Of a stretch of DNA of 64,000 nt, positions 39,917 to 50,911 are shown piece by piece (the stretch's first letter is position 1; each line of letters begins with the position of its first letter). The translations under genes were made by a program, and so were the position numbers. Below the pieces are notes generated by a model, which was given only the letters and a program-made list of their open reading frames with translations, was not told the origin of the DNA and did no database searches. The DNA comes from Paramecium tetraurelia (taxonomy: Eukaryota > Ciliophora > Oligohymenophorea > Peniculida > Parameciidae), in NCBI RefSeq assembly GCF_000165425.1, contig NW_001798996.1, forward strand, positions 3,072 to 67,071, in the 5' to 3' direction.

Positions 39917-40263
39917 GTTTTTTTGTATTCAAGTAATAATTGTTAATTATTATTAACAAAATAATATAAGTGTATTGGTTAAGTACGACAAAACTTCAAA
40001 ATTTAATCTTGATTCAGAAACAAGAAGATCCAGCAAATGATTAGCTTGATTTATATATTATAATCCTATAAAAGTTCGAATTAAATAAATTGGTGAAAAT
40101 TAGAAAACTTAAGTTTGGAAGGTTATGTTAACTTTTATTCAATTATACATATCTATTGAAATGGAAAGATACAACTAAATCATATATTTATTGTTATAGA
40201 ATACCAAGAATTTATACTTAAGAATATCAAGGTATTTATAATAACTACTATTATGTAAATATC
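39917..40263. other. Spacer upstream of 5S gene 1
   Basis: AT-rich. The ten bases TGTAAATATC just before the 5S gene are also present before 5S gene 2. Confidence 0.5.
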
Positions 40264-40383
40264 GTTGTCGGCCATACTAAGCCTAAAGCACCGGATCCCA
40301 TTCGAACTCCGAAGTTAAGCGGCTTAAGGCGAGGTTAGTACTAAGGTGGGGGACCGCTTGGGAAGTCCTCGTGTTGACAACCC
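40264..40383 (+). rRNA. 5S ribosomal RNA, copy 1
   Basis: 120 nt starting GTTGTCGGCC and ending GTTGACAACCC, with the conserved AACTCCGAAGTTAAGC and TTAGTACTAAGGTGGGGGAC stretches of eukaryotic 5S. The internal control regions for TFIIIA are intact. A T8 run follows directly as the RNA polymerase III terminator. It is 5.7 kb from a second copy in the same orientation. Confidence 0.97.
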
Positions 40384-40391
40384 TTTTTTTT
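40384..40391 (+). terminator. RNA polymerase III oligo-T terminator
   Basis: Run of T immediately after the 5S 3' end. The second copy has the same arrangement with one T fewer. Confidence 0.85.
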
Positions 40392-40444
40392 ATTTATTTA
40401 TTATTTCATAATTATTTAATTTTTTTAATTAAATCGGAATTAAT

Positions 40445-41261
40445 TCAATTTTTATTACAAATTTTAAATCCAAATATAAGACAAAATATTTATAATTTAA
40501 CTAAATTCTTTATGAATAGGTCTTATCGGTCACTTTCAGACAAATAAATATGTAGAGTCTCCATATTTCTCAATTTAAGTGTTATATTATATTAAATATT
40601 TAACCATTATACTCTTTATCTTTTGTCTAATAATAATATTTGATTGTTATTAATCTTTTTCTATTATGCTTCTAGTAACAGCAAATTTTCAATGATCATG
40701 TTCTTCTGTTTATACATTGACCAATAAGAATTATTCAGCTCTTTTTATATAAAGAAATCTATAATATTATTAGAATACTATACATATTCTTGCAATTCTT
40801 CTTTATACTGTTAGCCTTACTAATTTCATAATTTATTATTCGAGATTTTATCTCTATTTCTTCGACTGTTTTGCTTGATTGAAATCCAGCCATAATCTCA
40901 ATTTACATATAAGTACCCTTGCCAATAGTAGTCTTTATGCACTATTTTAATTTGAATTGGGAATCTGTTGCCGAGAATAACCAATTTTGCTAAAGATTTT
41001 CTGAACATAAGATTGTTTAATAATAATCACTTTTTTCCTATTTCTATTAAGATACTTCTCATTTTTAATAATTCTAAGGATACTCCTTTTCTTCCATTAA
41101 TCTCTCAAACTTTTATATTACATCTATTATTAATCCCATAAGTTCAATTTTAATTTTCTCCTATGATTTGACAGGTCCTATTTGAAGTGGACAACCTGTA
41201 TACCCTCAAATGTAAATAAATTATGACTTTCCTAGATTTGTTGATTCTTATTTTCGTTCAT
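40445..41261 (-). CDS. Putative coiled-coil protein, unknown
   Basis: Begins MNENKNQQIQESHNLFTFEG. An intron of 26 nt (GTATACAGG...AAATAG) leads to KIKIELMGLIIDVIQKF and a helical Lys/Glu-rich region. Later come LAKLVILGNRFPIQIKIV, YMQIEIMAGFQSSKTVEE and a possible 20-nt intron ending AAG, before ELNNSYWSMYKQKNM and TGA 40447-40445. One or two single-base corrections are needed near 41040 and 40930. No family recognised; it may be a cytoskeletal protein. Confidence 0.45.
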
Positions 41262-41527
41262 TTCAATAAATTAAAATTTTTCATGTTAATTTATTGTTAA
41301 AATTAGTTTAGTTTAGGATGAAGCATACAATAAAACAAACATTTAATATTTTATTAAATAATAATTGAGTCAACAGCATCTTGAAACCAATCCACAAGAT
41401 AACATATAATAATAAGCGAAATAATTGAGTATTTATTATTTTTTGTTTATTAAATTTGCAAGAAAAATCTTGAGAAGTATTCCATTATATTATAAATTGA
41501 GAAATGCGAAAAAATGTCGTACTAGAT

Positions 41528-43672
41528 ATGAACAAACCCTTAAAATATCCATCTAATGATGCATCTGTTTGCTGGCCATCTTTTTAATCCTGCAATTTCA
41601 GCTCTCTGCCATTAAACAATTCCGCTGAGAGCAATCCTCATATGCCACTAAGCAAGTTTAGTGACTCTGAAAGCGAAAACAATCGTGTTCCCAAAAAATT
41701 AGAAAAACTTTGCTCCAATCATTGCTACAGTAAGGAAGAAAATCGAAAATCTCTTCTTATCCAATATGAAAAGTTCTGGTATTCAAAAATTATTTTATCC
41801 AACATAATAAACCTTACACTCTTAGGTTTTGCCTTCTATTTACCTTACCTTTACTTCGAGAACTCTATGTAATTAGATTATGATAATTTCTAGTGAATCA
41901 AACCCATTGCATTTTTCAATTCTTCTTTTTTTATTGATTTTGGAATTGTATACTCAATTCATCAAATTACTTTGCAAATTTCTGAAAGACTAGACCTTTT
42001 CGGTATCATTACTTAATATTACAATCTTACTAACCTATACAATCTGTCTAAAAACAAACAATATCATTTTATTTACTATTTTATATTTCCTGATATTCTT
42101 AAGAATTTTGAAATTTATTTAAAAAATGCTAAGTTTAATCTTATTTTTTAATTATTAGTAACACAATATATTTATGAATTAGGTAAATTATTATCACAAA
42201 GATAATTGTCGTAACATTATTCCAGATACACTACTTCGCATGTGTTTGGGGAGTATAACTAAAAATGACAAGTTAAGAAGACTTTATTTATTTAGAATGC
42301 TTTTATAAATCATTTCTTATGTTTTATTTAAATATTAATCAAATAGAAAATTAAAATCATTTATTGATAATAATCCATTTGACGATTAGCATAATAACAC
42401 TTATTTTTGTATTTATAATTTTTTAATAATCCCAATAACAATTGTCAAAATATGAATTGGCTTTAAAAAATTATCAATTATTCTTAAAATGCAACACGTT
42501 AGAATTTAAAGTCAAATTACTCTTGTTTCATTATTCAGCACTGTTTTTATAATTAGAAAATCAATTGAATGCCAAAGATGATATAAAGAAAAAGTATTTG
42601 CTTGAATATTTAAAAATGAAATTGGTAAGTCAAGAGCTAGGACAATTTAATTTTCTATCTTAAGCTGCTTTAAACGAAATCAGTGTAAAAGGAGTGTTTG
42701 GATAGAATTTGAAAAAATAAGTATTTTAAATTTATAATTTTGAAGAATCAATAAGCTGAGATTAATGGATTATACATTATATTGGTTGGAATTGTCAATA
42801 TAGAATTTATGGGGATTAAACTTTAGGCTGAGAGACGGAAGATTATTAATTTGTGTTTAATTGAAATGATGAACGATCAAAAATAGGGAAGAGTCCAATT
42901 CGAATAAGCTGATAACAATGATATTTTGTACTTTTTTATTGATCAAGAGTAATTCAATGGTTGTTTACAACAATAATTTGAGAAGGTAATTAACAATATA
43001 ATAATATTAAGGAGAAGTATTAAATGATAAAGGAAGATATTATCTTTAATAATAACACTAAGTAATTGAATTTCCAATGTCACTTTTGTAAATAATTTCA
43101 TCCAACTTTTAATTGTGTTTGTCTGAATATTAAAGGAAGATTCACTTATGATAAAACCAATTAGGAGAGAGGTCCTATGTTTAAGAGGAAGAATAACAAT
43201 AGAACTAAGGCAGCCATCTATTAATAAGTAATTTATGACTGGAGCTTAGATAACTCACTAGGGAACGAGCAATTACAATGTATTTGAAATGAATTCAGAC
43301 AGTTTCGAAGCCTTTTCGGATTTTTCGAGTGATAAATTAAGTTTGTCGAATTAGCATATGCATCATGAATTGATTGGTAAGCAGACCTCCATAAGTCAGA
43401 TTCAGAAAGATATGCTGTAAATAGATATTATTTCAGATAAGATTACTGACCCTATCATAAGCAGTACTTTTATCAAGCACTTTCAAGTTCATGAATCGAC
43501 TCAAAAGCATCATGCAGAAATGATTCAGGCTGGATTTTAAGAGCTCGATGTGCTTATGGATGTTGACAAATTTTGGGAATATGAACATTACAACATTAAT
43601 TTCAACTTAAATAATGTGATTCAGAAATTAAATAAATAGAAATTTTTTGAAAATTTTTTATAATAATAATGA
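41528..43672 (+). CDS. Multi-pass membrane protein with cytosolic tail, unknown
   Basis: N-terminal 110 residues are soluble, then hydrophobic segments (ILSNIINLTLLGFAFYLPYL; FSILLFLLILELYTQFI; SLLNITILLTYTICL; LFTILYFLIFLRIL). A 25-nt intron ends at the TAG near 41892. The second half is helical and soluble, with CHFCKQFHPTFNCVC, a possible metal site, and SDSFEAFSDFSSDKLSLS. Introns of 25, 26 and 22 nt near 42721, 42986 and 43230 join it in frame, ending at TGA 43670-43672. A T6 run at 42419-42424 breaks frame once, so two separate genes cannot be excluded. Confidence 0.45.
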
Positions 43673-43705
43673 TTTTCAATTTTTGTAAATATAAAATAAT
43701 AAAAA

Positions 43706-44277
43706 ATGTCTCATCGATTGCTTCACAAATTTTAAAACAAATCAGTTCAACAGATAGTTTAAGAATTGATGTATGATGAATACTTAGAAAGAGATAACAT
43801 GTTAAGAAATGCCTTCAATTCGTCTCCTTTGAAGGCTGTGAAGAAAAAAATAGTATTTCCTAAGAATACATCCAATTTATAACCATCATCTAGTTTGATT
43901 ACTTAACAGAGTTATCAATGCAAAATCATTGGAGTAGTGGCTTGTTAAAAGAAGAAACACCAGGAAGCGAACAACGATGTGTCAGTAAATAAGTTATGCA
44001 TTTTAGTCCAAAGAATGTTAAGAAGGCAAGTAAGCCCAAAGAATTGAGGGGATTGTCGATATCGATATCTGATCATTTGGATAATGTGGTGAGGGAGAAG
44101 AGCATTTTGCCTCGGATTCAAAGGCAGACTCAGAAGAGCTCGGCTTTTAAAGAGGATGATTTTGAAGGGTATAGGTTGTAATCGGAAGAGATGACCCTAG
44201 AAATCGATGAATATATGAGGATGAAGAGGGATAAGGACTCTTTTTAATTGCCTAATATTTACTCAAGAAATTAATGA
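43706..44277 (+). CDS. Basic protein of about 190 residues, unknown
   Basis: Starts MSHRLLHKFQNKSVQQIVQE 33 bp after the previous stop. It continues with SSPLKAVKKKIVFPKN, then, after a one-base shift near 43915, MQNHWSSGLLKEETPG and KPKELRGLSISISDHLDNVV, ending NIYSRNQ at TGA 44275-44277. Ser/Lys-rich and probably unstructured. No domain seen. Adding one base makes the length a multiple of three, supporting a single missing base. Confidence 0.5.
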
Positions 44278-44459
44278 TTATTTTTATTATAATCTCCTTA
44301 TGATGCGATTTAATAATATTTATTGTAATAATATATTTTATTATAAGTTGTTTGGAGAGTCACCATCAAAATGTATGACTGACCTACTTTAAGGCGGCTA
44401 TGTATAAATTAATTAAATAAAAATTAGAATTATAATTTAAAATAAAAAAAGGGGAACGA

Positions 44460-45188
44460 ATGTCCAAAAAGAAAAAGGGCTTGTATTTCATTGAATAGAT
44501 TCTCGATTATCAACAATATAATGGATAAAAATATTATCTTGTTAAATGGTAGGGATATAACAACAGAGATTGTACCTGGGAGAAACCAGAGAAGATTCCC
44601 AATTTGCCTTATTTCTTGAGTGAATACGAATAGAACGTCAAAAATTTGGGATCCAACTTCTATCACGTTGAAAACGATGAACCACCCATGCTAGAAGATT
44701 TTATCGGAGTGCCAAGTCAATAAAAAAAATCTGTATTGCAATAATAATAAGAATAAATAAAGAAACTTCAAGATTAAGTGAGCATATTAAAGCAAGAATT
44801 AAACCAAGTTAAAAAACAGCAGGAAGACATTTTGTAGTTGGTGTAGACTCTTCCCTCCGAAAAGAAACCGCTCTAGCCAAATTAATAACAGGATTCTGAG
44901 AATATCTAGGATTCAATTTCCGAATTATCTCAAAAGAATACTGAGGTCAAGTAACCCAATGAGGGAGGGTTCGAATATGGTGATCAATTGGATAAAATCG
45001 GATAGGCTGCATAGATCAAATAAACAGGCATCAAAATGTATTATTTGTTATGGCAAAAGCGGCCTAATGGTACTACTAAAATCAATATATTAGGAATAAT
45101 TCCAAAAAATCGATGGGTGAACAGTGAGTATCTATAAAAATATGATATCAAATCATTGTGTTACTATCTATAAAAAAAATTATTATGA
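44460..45188 (+). CDS. HP1-like chromodomain protein
   Basis: 242 residues, one frame, no intron. Residues 7-50 form a chromodomain: GLYFIEQILDYQQYNGQKYY followed by LVKWQGYNNRDCTWEKPE. The aromatic cage positions (Tyr, Trp, and Trp-Glu in TWEKP) are present, so H3K9me or H3K27me binding is expected. A coiled coil with poly-Gln sits in the middle. The C-terminal 75 residues (MYYLLWQKRPNGTTKINI, then IIPKNRWVNSEYLQKYDI) resemble a chromoshadow domain, which dimerises HP1 proteins. In ciliates such proteins act in heterochromatin and in programmed DNA elimination during macronuclear development; that role here is inference. Confidence 0.85.
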
Positions 45189-45952
45189 ATTTATGTTTAT
45201 TTCAATAAATATTTAATCAAACAGATAGACTAAGCTTATAACTCTGAAATCTTTATTAAAATAGAAAAGATATCAAAAATATGAATTACTTTATTTAATT
45301 TATTACAAATGAACAATATTGTATAGATGTTCAATATATTGGATGGATACCAATAGAATGCATTTGATCTACATCTAGACAAAATGCAAGATATGTAGCC
45401 TAAATTACTGTAATATATAAATTAATTAACAGTTCTTCTATGTGATTAAACTATGTTGTAAATTTCTTATGTTATCAGGATATCATAAAGTTTCATTATT
45501 TAGATTCTAGAATAAAATGATATCTATGGTTTCATCATACACAAGTTGATTCCTGTAAATTGTATTTTTTCAATAGGAATGACTTGAATAGTTTAGGTAG
45601 ATGGAAAGTCAATCTTCAATTAATAATGTCGTGATAGAGAACTTATGAATGAATAAAATTTATATTAATCAAGAAGTTGATTTAATTTATATACAATCAC
45701 TAATGCTGTCGATAAATAATCTTGCCAGAATAAATTGCAAACCAAAAATTTGCCATGAATTCGTAATAATTAGAGCTTTCTAATTAGATTCACATATCAA
45801 ACAGAATATCAACTATAATTTTAAGCTTAATTTCTTTCAATTCGTGCAACGATATAAGAATCAAGAACTCAAATTTATTATTATTCTTTAAATATTTCAG
45901 ATAGTATTTAAGAAAGCGGGATGTATAAATAATGAAATGAATTGTAAATATC
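45189..45952. other. AT-rich spacer before 5S gene 2
   Basis: No supported gene; apparent ORFs here run into or antisense to the 5S gene. The last ten bases before the 5S gene match those before copy 1. Confidence 0.5.
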
Positions 45953-46072
45953 GTTGTCGGCCATACTAAGCCTAAAGCACCGGATTCCATTCGAACTCCG
46001 AAGTTAAGCGGCTTAAGGCGAGGTTAGTACTAAGGTGGGGGACCGCTTGGGAAGTCCTCGTGTTGACAACCC
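45953..46072 (+). rRNA. 5S ribosomal RNA, copy 2
   Basis: 120 nt, identical to copy 1 except T instead of C at RNA position 34. A T7 terminator follows. About 40 bp of downstream flank is also shared with copy 1, as are ten bases upstream. Confidence 0.97.
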
Positions 46073-46079
46073 TTTTTTT
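46073..46079 (+). terminator. RNA polymerase III oligo-T terminator
   Basis: Run of T directly after the 5S copy 2 gene, followed by the same AT-rich flank as copy 1. Confidence 0.85.
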
Positions 46080-46211
46080 ATTTATTTATTATTTCATAAT
46101 TATTTAATTACATTATTAAGTCATAATGAATATACATTTTTAGCTTTAGCATATAATTATAATATAGCATTTGATACAAATAATTATACATTCAAATTTA
46201 AATAATTAGAT

Positions 46212-47173
46212 TCATTTTAGTTCAATTGGAGAGATAAGGCCATAAAACATGATGTTAGAGGCTGTTATTACACTATATGTTTCCAATTAAAACTAAAAAT
46301 ATATTTAAATTATTTACCCTTCCTTTTAAAATTTATAATGTCACCATCACCAGTGTCGTTCCATACAAAAAGGCCACAATAGAATTGACAAATAACCAGT
46401 AATCAAATACCAAGGGCAGTAGACTAAAAACACAGCATAAGGCAATGGCGACTAAATTATTATCATGTATTTACCTAGAGGAAGAATTCTTTGCTTTTCA
46501 ATTGCTATGTAAATGAACAGAGTCAAGGTGATTAAAATATTAAATAGAAACTGTTGTAAGGCAAATTAAGTAACTAAATCGGCAGCTAGCAAATATTATA
46601 AATATATTGCTTACTAGTAAGTTAAATCCCATTTGAAACGTGAATTCTTTCGTTGCTGAAGGATCTGCAAAACGTCAAATAGGTCTAGGTAGTAAAATAC
46701 ACTTGAAACAACAATATCACGCAATTCTAAGGATACTATGGAATATAATTATTTGAATCTACCTGTCTAGAGAATTTGACAGTTCCAAATTTAGCCATTC
46801 CATACATCAAAATTACTGATATGTGAAATAAGTAAGGAGATATTAGGTCAATAAAGGTGGGCATTTCCCCTTTTTGAAGGGCATATAGGACAAAGAACTG
46901 AAATAATGACCAGATTATAAAAGTCAATAAGACTTTCAATAGGCACCTCTTTTACAATTTGAAATTTTATTAATGGATTAGGCCTGAAGCAGTATTATTT
47001 TGTATGTTATCCTGGTCTTAACTCATTGCTGGTTCTTGCTGAGCTGAATTTATTTCAACTAATTGATGTGTTAGACTTTGTTGGAGGTTTTGATCTTAAT
47101 TTGAAAATTGAAAAGCACTTTTTTAAGGGCAAGATATCAATTGTTATCGAGAATGGTAAAGCTTATTTCCCAT
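46212..47173 (-). CDS. Multi-pass membrane protein, unknown
   Basis: Starts MGNKLYHSRQQ with a Gln-rich cytosolic N-terminus of about 70 residues; MG could be myristoylated. Hydrophobic segments follow: LLTFIIWSLFQFFVLYAL, LISPYLFHISVILMYGMA, QFLFNILITLTLFIYIAI, AIALCCVFSLLPLVFDYWLF and IVAFLYGTTLVMVTL. Introns near 46740-46766, 46455-46477 and 46293-46317 fit GTA...TAG; one base is missing around the first. The end ASNIMFYGLISPIELK stops at TGA 46214-46212. The pattern suggests a five- to seven-span protein, perhaps a receptor-like or TMEM-type protein. Confidence 0.5.
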
Positions 47174-47596
47174 TAAATAATATTTAATGATATTCCATAT
47201 TAATAAAATGAGTTACTATATGATGAATTACAAGATATATATGAGATTCCAAGACTATTTATTTTATACTTCTTTTTTGAATAGGTAAAACAGAAGGGAA
47301 TAGGAGATGTGACAGCATTTCATTATAGAGATTTGAGTTTTGTAGAATCAATATTTTTTTTCATATTATAAACAGAATTTATACAATTTAATGAAATTCA
47401 AAAATATTATAAATTATTTTCTTAATAATGGTTAATAGAAATATAAATTTATAATACTAGACTGAAGAGTCTTGAATGTTTTATTATTGAATTTCTATTA
47501 TTGTAGATATTTTTCTCTATCATTTAACATTCATATGCAATTAATATATTTATATTAATTAATATTTATTTTAGGATAAAAATTAGAAATAACTCA
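47174..47596. other. Divergent AT-rich spacer
   Basis: Between the membrane protein (minus) and Ubl 2 (plus). No gene-like frame seen. Confidence 0.45.
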
Positions 47597-47848
47597 ATGA
47601 ATTAAGCTATTACAGTGATCATAACATTTGCACAGAAAAACAAAGTTTATAACATAGAAATAGATCCATTAACAAAAGTCTAAGAGTTAATCAATGAATT
47701 TCATGAAATGCTCCATCCAGCAGGAAATGAGAAGATATAATTAAAGTATTAAGGAACACAACTAAGACCAAACCAAACATTTGAAGAGCAAGGAGTAAGA
47801 AAAGGAACTTAAATTGAACTGCTGGTTGAAACCTAGGGTGGTCTCTGA
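47597..47848 (+). CDS. Ubiquitin-like protein 2 ending in Gly-Gly-Leu
   Basis: 83 residues, no intron. The beta-grasp outline is visible: AITVIITFAQKNKVYNIEID, TKVQELINEF, EKIQLKYQGTQLRPNQTF and EQGVRKGTQIELLV. It ends ETQGGL, a di-glycine one residue from the end. A hydrolase removing Leu would expose a conjugatable Gly-Gly. It is compact and lacks an N-terminal extension, unlike Ubl 1 at 39620. Which Ubl family it belongs to cannot be settled by eye. Confidence 0.65.
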
Positions 47849-48115
47849 TTTATCAATTAAACGATGATTATTGTATTGTTAATTAATATTATAATGCAAA
47901 GAAAATAAGTACAACTCATCTTCGTTAATTCATCTTTGTTCATTCATCTTACACTCAACCAATTTAGAGATTCTACAATCATTCTATTACTTTATTTAAA
48001 TTATTAATAACAGCACATATATTACAATAAAAATTCTACTCATAGGAATCTTTATCAAAGGTTTTCGTTAAGTAAATTAAGTAATCTGCGAAGAATAGAA
48101 TGTATTAAGGAGAAC

Positions 48116-48657
48116 CATGGTTTTTAAATAAGTATTTGAGAGTGAAGATAATGTTAATTTCTATTAAAAAATTCTTCAATTAATATAATAATCTTGGATT
48201 GATGATAAACACCAAACGAAGTATATTGTATAAATAGGAGTGCAATACAATAACCCCTGAAAGGGAATTTGAGTGAAAGCAAGGAATAAGCATGTGACTA
48301 AAATAAGATAATTAAATGCTCATCGTTTTTTTGAATTCATGCTGATTTAAGTCACAATAAAGGAATAAATAGAACATATAAAAGGTGTATTATGTACCGC
48401 AGCAGAATATGAAGGAGATTAAGTTCATCAAAACATATTATAAATTATTTACTTCATTGTTGTTTAATACTATAAATTAAATCTATTAATGCAAATCACG
48501 CTGACTGTAAATACCACCAGGAGTATTGTAATAACAGAAGATACATTTAATTAATTGATGCTTAATATGGGAGGTAAATTATCATTTAAAATTAAAAATG
48601 AATAATTCCAACTATCTAAATACAGATTTTAATCTCAATGGATTTGATATTATGTTT
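48116..48657 (+). pseudogene. Possible small gene or remnant
   Basis: ATG 48118 begins MVFKQVFESEDNVNFYQKIL and reads to ...YIVQIGVQYNNP before TGA. Protein-like text continues in other frames: GNLSESKEQACDQNKIIK, then MLIQVTIKEQIEHIKGVL up to TGA near 48655. The frame switches twice without clean introns. It may be a relic or a poorly sequenced gene; no family recognised. Confidence 0.25.
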
Positions 48658-49009
48658 AGCATACCCATAATATCTTAATATATTGCTTTAGTATTATTAT
48701 AATTTCTATTCAATAAAGCTTTCAAATAAGTAGTATTTATAGTTAAACCCATTTTGTTATTCAAATATTATCTTTTTTTTCTATATTGATGTATATGGTT
48801 CTCATTTAAACATGGAGACTTTATGAATAGATATTTGTTATATAGTATTTGAGCACTTTCACATAGGATCGTTTCCTTTAAATGTGTAAACAATTATCAA
48901 ACTACTTTAGAAATTCCTTCTCAAATTCATGGAGCTATAAAGATAATACAGTGGATTATTAATAATTGATAATTAGATTGCAATAACAATTGATGGATAG
49001 AATTATAAT
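48658..49009. other. AT-rich intergenic region
   Basis: Nothing recognised. It lies 3' of the CFAP77-like gene. Confidence 0.45.
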
Positions 49010-49646
49010 TCAATATCTAGATTTAGTTTTTGCTTAAATATTAGCAAATTGGGACAATTTTTTAAGTTATTCTGGCTGAGATTGCATTAATTGATTCTTT
49101 TTGATCGTTTCCTTTAGTAGTTTGCTTGATTTGGTTTCTACTGAAATTCTACTCTTTGCAGTTGATGGTCTGTTAGAATACGCTTCGGCTTATTTCTTCT
49201 CAGCTACTGCTCCGTAATCAAAAGCCAGAACATTTTTTATGGGAGAAGGAGTTCTGATTTTTAGAAATAACATTATACCTATTTTTTCTGCCGAACACTT
49301 GCTATTTAGGAATCTCAGTCATTTTTGGTTTACCTTAAACAACTTTTTATCTGATGTCATGTGATTATCTGAACTCTTAGAATTCTTTGGCTGTGCACAA
49401 ATTATGTTTAATGCTCATTATATTTGTTTTTTTGAAATCCTTTTCTGGCCTAATATCCATAGAGGCAAAGTGTTGCATATGACACAATACTTCTCCCAGA
49501 GACTCTTCTTTTACAGCCACAGTTCTAGATCCAAATGCACAATCGGGAATTGGGTAGGTACTTGGTTTTGCTTTGCCAACATCATCCTTTACAATTAGAG
49601 GATTTGCTGAGAATTTTTGCCAAGGGTAAACAGTTTTATTTGACAT
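49010..49646 (-). CDS. CFAP77-like ciliary protein (DUF4483-like)
   Basis: 203 residues after removing intron 49254-49278 (25 nt, ending CAG); the splice restores frame exactly. The N-terminal part has STYPIPDCAFGSRTV, ESLGEVLCHM, then DFKKTNIMSIKHNLCTAKEF and FRQSHDIRQK. This order (Pro-rich loop, short G motif, EvL, asparagine in a helix, taKE...yR...DIR) resembles CFAP77/DUF4483 proteins, which bind inside axonemal doublet microtubules. The C-terminal half is basic and Ser-rich (RPSTAKSRISVETKSSKLL). Assignment rests on pattern memory, not a search. Confidence 0.5.
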
Positions 49647-49868
49647 AATGACTAAATATATTAATTACTAATTTTATTAATAAATAAACACAGATATATA
49701 TATATTATTAATAACAACATTATTAATCTCAATATTTACATTCGAAAGCTCTCAGAAGAGAGATATTAAGGTTAAATAGAGTAATATAGAAAAAAAATCA
49801 GCTAATAACGATTTTAATGAAATTTATCAAGTGATTTTTATAAAAAACCAAATTATTTCGCTATAAAG

Positions 49869-50294
49869 ATGGGTTGCTCAATAAAGAATATTTAAATTAC
49901 AGATAACTAATCTAATTCTTCAGAGATTTCACAAGACTTGTAAGAGGTGGAAATATCTATACTTTCTATTCATAATGGAATAGAGTGCTTAAAGTTGAAT
50001 ATTTAACTTGAAAAATAAAATTATCCGGATGATATTATCATGAATGAAATCTCAGAACAAATGCCGTCAAATTGGAGTTCTTAAGAATCGAGTATTCAAT
50101 CAGATCGTCCATCGATGAAATCCTGCTTAAAACAATTAAGCAGCAGTCTATCATTATCAAAACAAACACCTGAAAAAAAAGTTCATTTTCATGTTTCTAA
50201 GTCAAAATTTTCATAATAGAAGAAATAAAAAAAAAGAAGAAGGAAAACTGTCAACCGCCCTTAGAAATAAATTAATTTAGATGAAATATTTTGA
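49869..50294 (+). CDS. Small protein with MGCS start, unknown
   Basis: 141 residues in one frame. MGCSIKN is a good dual-acylation start (Gly2 myristoyl, Cys3 palmitoyl). The body is Ser/Gln-rich; KKVHFHVSKSKF precedes a strongly basic C-terminus with KKQKKRRRKT, a possible nuclear or membrane-surface signal. No domain recognised. Long homopolymers (A8-A9 near 50175 and 50229) make the frame sensitive to errors. Confidence 0.5.
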
Positions 50295-50911
50295 AAATAC
50301 ATATTAGAACATTAATATCAATTTAGATATTTTTATTATATTATCTTAATTAACTATCAATTCAACAGAAAAATGTAGAAACTTTATATTAGATTAACAA
50401 ATTTGGTTTATTGCCTCTATTTTTTAATCATAGACAATAAACTCCAATATTTTCGTGCAATGATTTTTAATAATTAAAATGTAAAATAATTATTTTGATA
50501 ATAGTTCACCTTTAGAATAACCCTTATATATTTATAATTATAGAAAATTTTAATAATTTGTGACAAGTCGTATTAATTATTTTTATCAAATGTTATAAGA
50601 TGCAAATTGGGTAAAATTAAATTTTTAATTTTTTGAAAAAAGCCTGATAACAACAAATTATATATATATTAAACAGATAATTTATTTCAATTACTTAATT
50701 ATTAATATGCATCTGCTTCATTTAATTACACTAAATCTAATAAACCATATATGTGCAAGCATTCTCCTCCAATATTCGTGCTCTTAACATGTACTCACAT
50801 AACCCAAGGACTTTTTTCATTAATATCAAAATCTTTGATACTGCCTCTTTATAATGACGGTAGTTTCTTTGGTTTAGAAGATAACAGAATAAAGATCTCC
50901 ACTTTCAATAG
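50295..50911. other. AT-rich 3' spacer
   Basis: Convergent spacer between the MGCS gene and the WD40 gene; no gene-like frame. Confidence 0.45.

Noticed and set aside
45790-45990. 66-residue minus-strand ORF over the 5S gene
   Set aside because: It reads antisense into the conserved 5S rRNA and has no family match.
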